A DNA stretch of 7,266 bases from Gemmatimonadota bacterium. Lineage in GTDB: Bacteria; Latescibacterota; UBA2968; UBA8231. The translations under genes were made by a program, and so were the position numbers. The DNA lies in contig VXZF01000258.1 of the NCBI GenBank assembly GCA_009845645.1, positions 1 through 7,266 of the forward strand, in the 5' to 3' direction. A model generated the notes under the pieces. That model saw only the letters and a list, made by a program, of their open reading frames with translations. It was not told where the DNA came from and did not search any database. Position 1 is the first letter of the stretch, and the number at the start of each line of letters is the position of its first letter. Positions 5,243 to 7,266 of the stretch are shown here, in pieces.

Positions 5243-6928
5243 ATGAACAGAGCCGAATTTGAAAGCAAACTGAGCGACTACGTGCGAGGCGAGTTATCGT
5301 CTGCGGAAGCGCGGCAGATCGAGACCTACTTGGCCGATCACCCGGAAGCGGCCGACGATTTGGAGGCCGTGCGTTCCGTGCTGGAGCTAAGTGCTGACAT
5401 CGGCACCGCCGAGCCACCGGACGCGCTTTTTGCGGCGGCTCGTGCCAATGCGCTGGAGGCGATCCGTGCGGAGGCGGAGGGCGAGCACAAAACACAGTTC
5501 GCGGCATTCTGGCAGCGACTACCGCGACCAGTGTACCTGTCGGGACTGGCCGCCATGCTAGCTGGGGTAGTGTTTGGAGTGCTGTGGCAGGGGAGCACTT
5601 CGGCATGGGCCGAGGTAGTAGCCGAGGTGCGCAAGCTGAACTCCGTGCGCGTAGAGGGCTGGATTCGCGGAGAAAAGGGTGAACAAGTGCCAGTGAAACA
5701 GTGGCTCAAATCCCCGCACTCTTTCCGCTCTGAAGTAGGTACCGGCGCGGCACGGCGCGAGGTCGTAGTGACCGACGCGAAAATGCAGATGTACGCAGAT
5801 GGCGTCTGGTATGGGAAAGACATTAACGCGGAAGACGCGTGGTCCATACACAAGCTCGCCGAGCAACTAGCGCTGCCCGAACGCGGGAAACTAGAACTTC
5901 GGAGCTACCAAATTGAGCGCGAGGATCGGGGGGCAACGGAGCTTTTTTCGATCTGGCAACGCTCCTCGCTGGGGAGTAAGACCCCGGCGGATATCCGCTA
6001 TGAGGTCGAAGTAGATGCTCAGACGCGGTTGCCCAGCCACTCCCGCGTTTATCTGGATGTGGGCCAAGAAGATTGGGAGTTGGTCAGCGAGTTGAACTAT
6101 CTGGATTACAATGTACCACTGGCGGACGAGCTTTTCGCGGTCGCCGATGATGCGATCCAGCCATTGACCCTTTCGGCATCTGAGCCGAATCCGTTCGGTA
6201 TGATGCTAGAACCGTTTGTTCCGTGGAACAGAACGTTTTACATGCCCCTAGACGGCATGGATATCATCGTCCATCCTCCTTCGGATGACCCGAGCAAGGG
6301 CATAGGCGGCATAGCTTCTTCCACCGCAGGGGGCATTACGCGCTACGAATTTCACCGCACTCCGCTAGCCGAAATCGCGCGGAATCTTGGAGAAATGCCG
6401 GTGGAAATTCCAGAGCAAAAATTGGCCGAGCAGAGCTACTCTACGCGGATTGCCTATAGCCATCGCCTGACCCCCACCGAGCGCATCCAACGCCTCGGTC
6501 GCCGCTTTGGTTTTGTCGCTGAAGTGGCAGAGCGACAGGGCACTAAGACGCGCTGGATTTTTACTCAAGATGGCTCAGAGTTTCCAACGAACCCGCAAGC
6601 AGGAGGTGCTGAGACCAATGGCGAAAACTACCACGCTACGGGGGAGCCGCTCGGGTTTGCGATTCAGAATATGCTCATGAACGCCGCGCTCAACGACCTA
6701 GTCGAAGGCTACAACCGAGACCTCGACGAAATCGAGCTGCAATGGGACGGCGCGGCAGCAGACAATCCCTTTGAGCGCCAAGTAGATATAGACGTTGATT
6801 TCGCCGATGGCTGGGACGTGGCTCTCGATTATTTGCGCGAGCAATTCGGGGTGAAGATGGAGCGCGTATCCGAGCCGATCACCTACGAAGTATTGGTGCT
6901 GAGTCCGCACGGCAAAGGCACAAAGTAA
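5243..6928 (+). CDS. Transmembrane anti-sigma factor with RseB/LolA-like and duplicated C-terminal modules
   Basis: This 561-residue protein begins 5 nt after the ECF sigma stop. Residues 1-60 resemble the cytoplasmic helical domain of anti-sigma factors (MNRAEFESKLSDYVRGELS...AEARQIETYLADHPE), but without the zinc-binding HxxxCxxC; the whole protein has no cysteine. A single membrane helix lies at about 96-115 (PVYLSGLAAMLAGVVFGVLW). Residues 122-300 (AEVVAEVRKLNSVRVEGWI, DGVWYG, then a long strand-rich stretch) look like the LolA/RseB fold seen in envelope sensors, a tentative call. Residues 367-441 and 463-554 appear to be two related modules, each FH/YH then a helix, then a strand, a helix ending FGF or FGV, and a closing strand pair. 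They recall the end of DUF3738/TIGR03435 domains, also tentative. Orientation is expected to be N-terminus inside. It should hold the sigma inactive until an envelope signal arrives. A 15-bp hairpin follows. Confidence 0.8.
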   Translation: MNRAEFESKLSDYVRGELSSAEARQIETYLADHPEAADDLEAVRSVLELSADIGTAEPPDALFAAARANALEAIRAEAEGEHKTQFAAFWQRLPRPVYLSGLAAMLAGVVFGVLWQGSTSAWAEVVAEVRKLNSVRVEGWIRGEKGEQVPVKQWLKSPHSFRSEVGTGAARREVVVTDAKMQMYADGVWYGKDINAEDAWSIHKLAEQLALPERGKLELRSYQIEREDRGATELFSIWQRSSLGSKTPADIRYEVEVDAQTRLPSHSRVYLDVGQEDWELVSELNYLDYNVPLADELFAVADDAIQPLTLSASEPNPFGMMLEPFVPWNRTFYMPLDGMDIIVHPPSDDPSKGIGGIASSTAGGITRYEFHRTPLAEIARNLGEMPVEIPEQKLAEQSYSTRIAYSHRLTPTERIQRLGRRFGFVAEVAERQGTKTRWIFTQDGSEFPTNPQAGGAETNGENYHATGEPLGFAIQNMLMNAALNDLVEGYNRDLDEIELQWDGAAADNPFERQVDIDVDFADGWDVALDYLREQFGVKMERVSEPITYEVLVLSPHGKGTK

Positions 6929-6951
6929 GCGTTCATATCCGACGCCATCGC

Positions 6952-7010
6952 AGGCGTCCCGCTCGCGTACGGTCCTTTAGGGTCGCGCAGGCGAGCGGGA
7001 CGCCTTTAAT
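6952..7010 (+). terminator. Strong hairpin / terminator after the anti-sigma gene
   Basis: A perfect 15-bp stem (AGGCGTCCCGCTCGC at 6952-6966 with GCGAGCGGGACGCCT at 6991-7005) encloses a 24-nt loop and is followed by TTAATTT. The stem is very stable, but the T-run is short, so it could work in both directions or mainly as a 3' end stabiliser. The sulfatase start is only 19 nt further on, leaving no room for an ordinary promoter between them. Confidence 0.75.
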
Positions 7011-7029
7011 TTCTGGCAGAGCAAACATC

Positions 7030-7266
7030 ATGGCCTCTGTCCCGAATATTCTCTTTCTCCTGACCGACAACCAGCGCAACGACCTGCTCGGCTGCGCTGG
7101 CAATCCAATCATCCAAACCCCGAATCTCGACCGGCTTGCCACAAGCGGCGTCCGCTTCGCAAACGCATTCTGCACCAGTCCGATCTGCGCCGCCAGCCGC
7201 GCCAGCTATCTCACCGGCGTCTATGAAAGCCGCCACCGCTTTACCTTCCTCACGCCGCCCCTCCAA
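7030..7266 (+). CDS. Type I (formylglycine) sulfatase, 3'-truncated
   Basis: These are the first 79 residues of a sulfatase, cut by the right edge; the family is usually 450-550 residues. It opens with the standard strand PNILFLLTDNQRNDLLGCAGN. TDNQ is the first metal-binding segment, where an N replaces the second D of the common TDDQ. IIQTPNLDRLATSGVRFANAFCTSPICAASRASYLTG follows in two parts. The CAASR core (residues 50-54) is the CxA/PxR signature, whose Cys is converted to formylglycine by a sulfatase-modifying enzyme. The family hydrolyses sulfate esters, often on polysaccharides; no substrate can be read from this fragment. No signal peptide is seen at this start, and the ATG is placed just before the first beta strand, as is usual for the family. 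The Shine-Dalgarno is weak (GGCAGAG at best) and no promoter is visible after the hairpin upstream. Confidence 0.9.
   Translation, partial: MASVPNILFLLTDNQRNDLLGCAGNPIIQTPNLDRLATSGVRFANAFCTSPICAASRASYLTGVYESRHRFTFLTPPLQ

Noticed and set aside
4977..5606. 209-residue open frame on the - strand
   Set aside because: It lies opposite the sigma and anti-sigma genes, is rich in Pro/Arg/Ala as antisense shadows of GC-rich genes are, and shows no domain.
7006..7266. 86-residue open frame on the - strand at the right edge
   Set aside because: It lies opposite the clear sulfatase N-terminus with its CAASR signature, so it is an antisense shadow.

Overview
The window is GC-rich (roughly 58-60% by eye), and all convincing genes are on the + strand. 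It probably comes from an uncultured Gram-negative-type bacterium. It carries a PreP-like M16C metallopeptidase, two exported proteins with Sec-type signal peptides, an ECF sigma factor with a membrane-spanning anti-sigma, and the start of a type I sulfatase. This mix is usual for sulfatase-rich environmental lineages (planctomycete-, Latescibacterota- or Poribacteria-like). That placement is an impression from gene content only and is weak.

Layout: (1) 3-2408, the C-terminal four fifths of a presequence-protease-type M16C peptidase, cut by the left edge and closed by a strong intrinsic terminator (2457-2490). (2) 2583-3428, an unrecognised secreted 281-residue protein, followed by a terminator (3447-3483). 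(3) 3616-6928, a tight three-gene operon: a secreted TlpA/ResA-type thioredoxin with a long unknown N-terminal domain, an ECF sigma factor starting at a TTG 2 nt after the thioredoxin stop, and a cysteine-free single-pass anti-sigma with a large extracytoplasmic region. (4) A perfect 15-bp hairpin (6952-7005). (5) From 7030, the first 79 residues of a sulfatase, cut by the right edge.

The most striking non-coding signal is a 77-nt block present twice, at 2474-2550 and 3501-3577. The copies match in about 67 of 78 aligned columns. Each consists of a T-tract, a TTCACR box, an invariant 18-nt gap, CATATAGGACAAA and a small GC hairpin. One copy lies in front of the secreted unknown protein and the other in front of the thioredoxin/sigma/anti-sigma operon, so the two units probably share a promoter and leader type and form one regulon.

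The working model is inference. The anti-sigma senses an envelope condition and releases the ECF factor. The sigma may act on the twin promoters, raising the exported thioredoxin, the three-cysteine secreted protein and its own operon. The peptidase and sulfatase are insulated by terminators and are probably unrelated. No gene-free stretch exceeds 300 bases. No tRNA, rRNA, CRISPR array or insertion sequence was seen.
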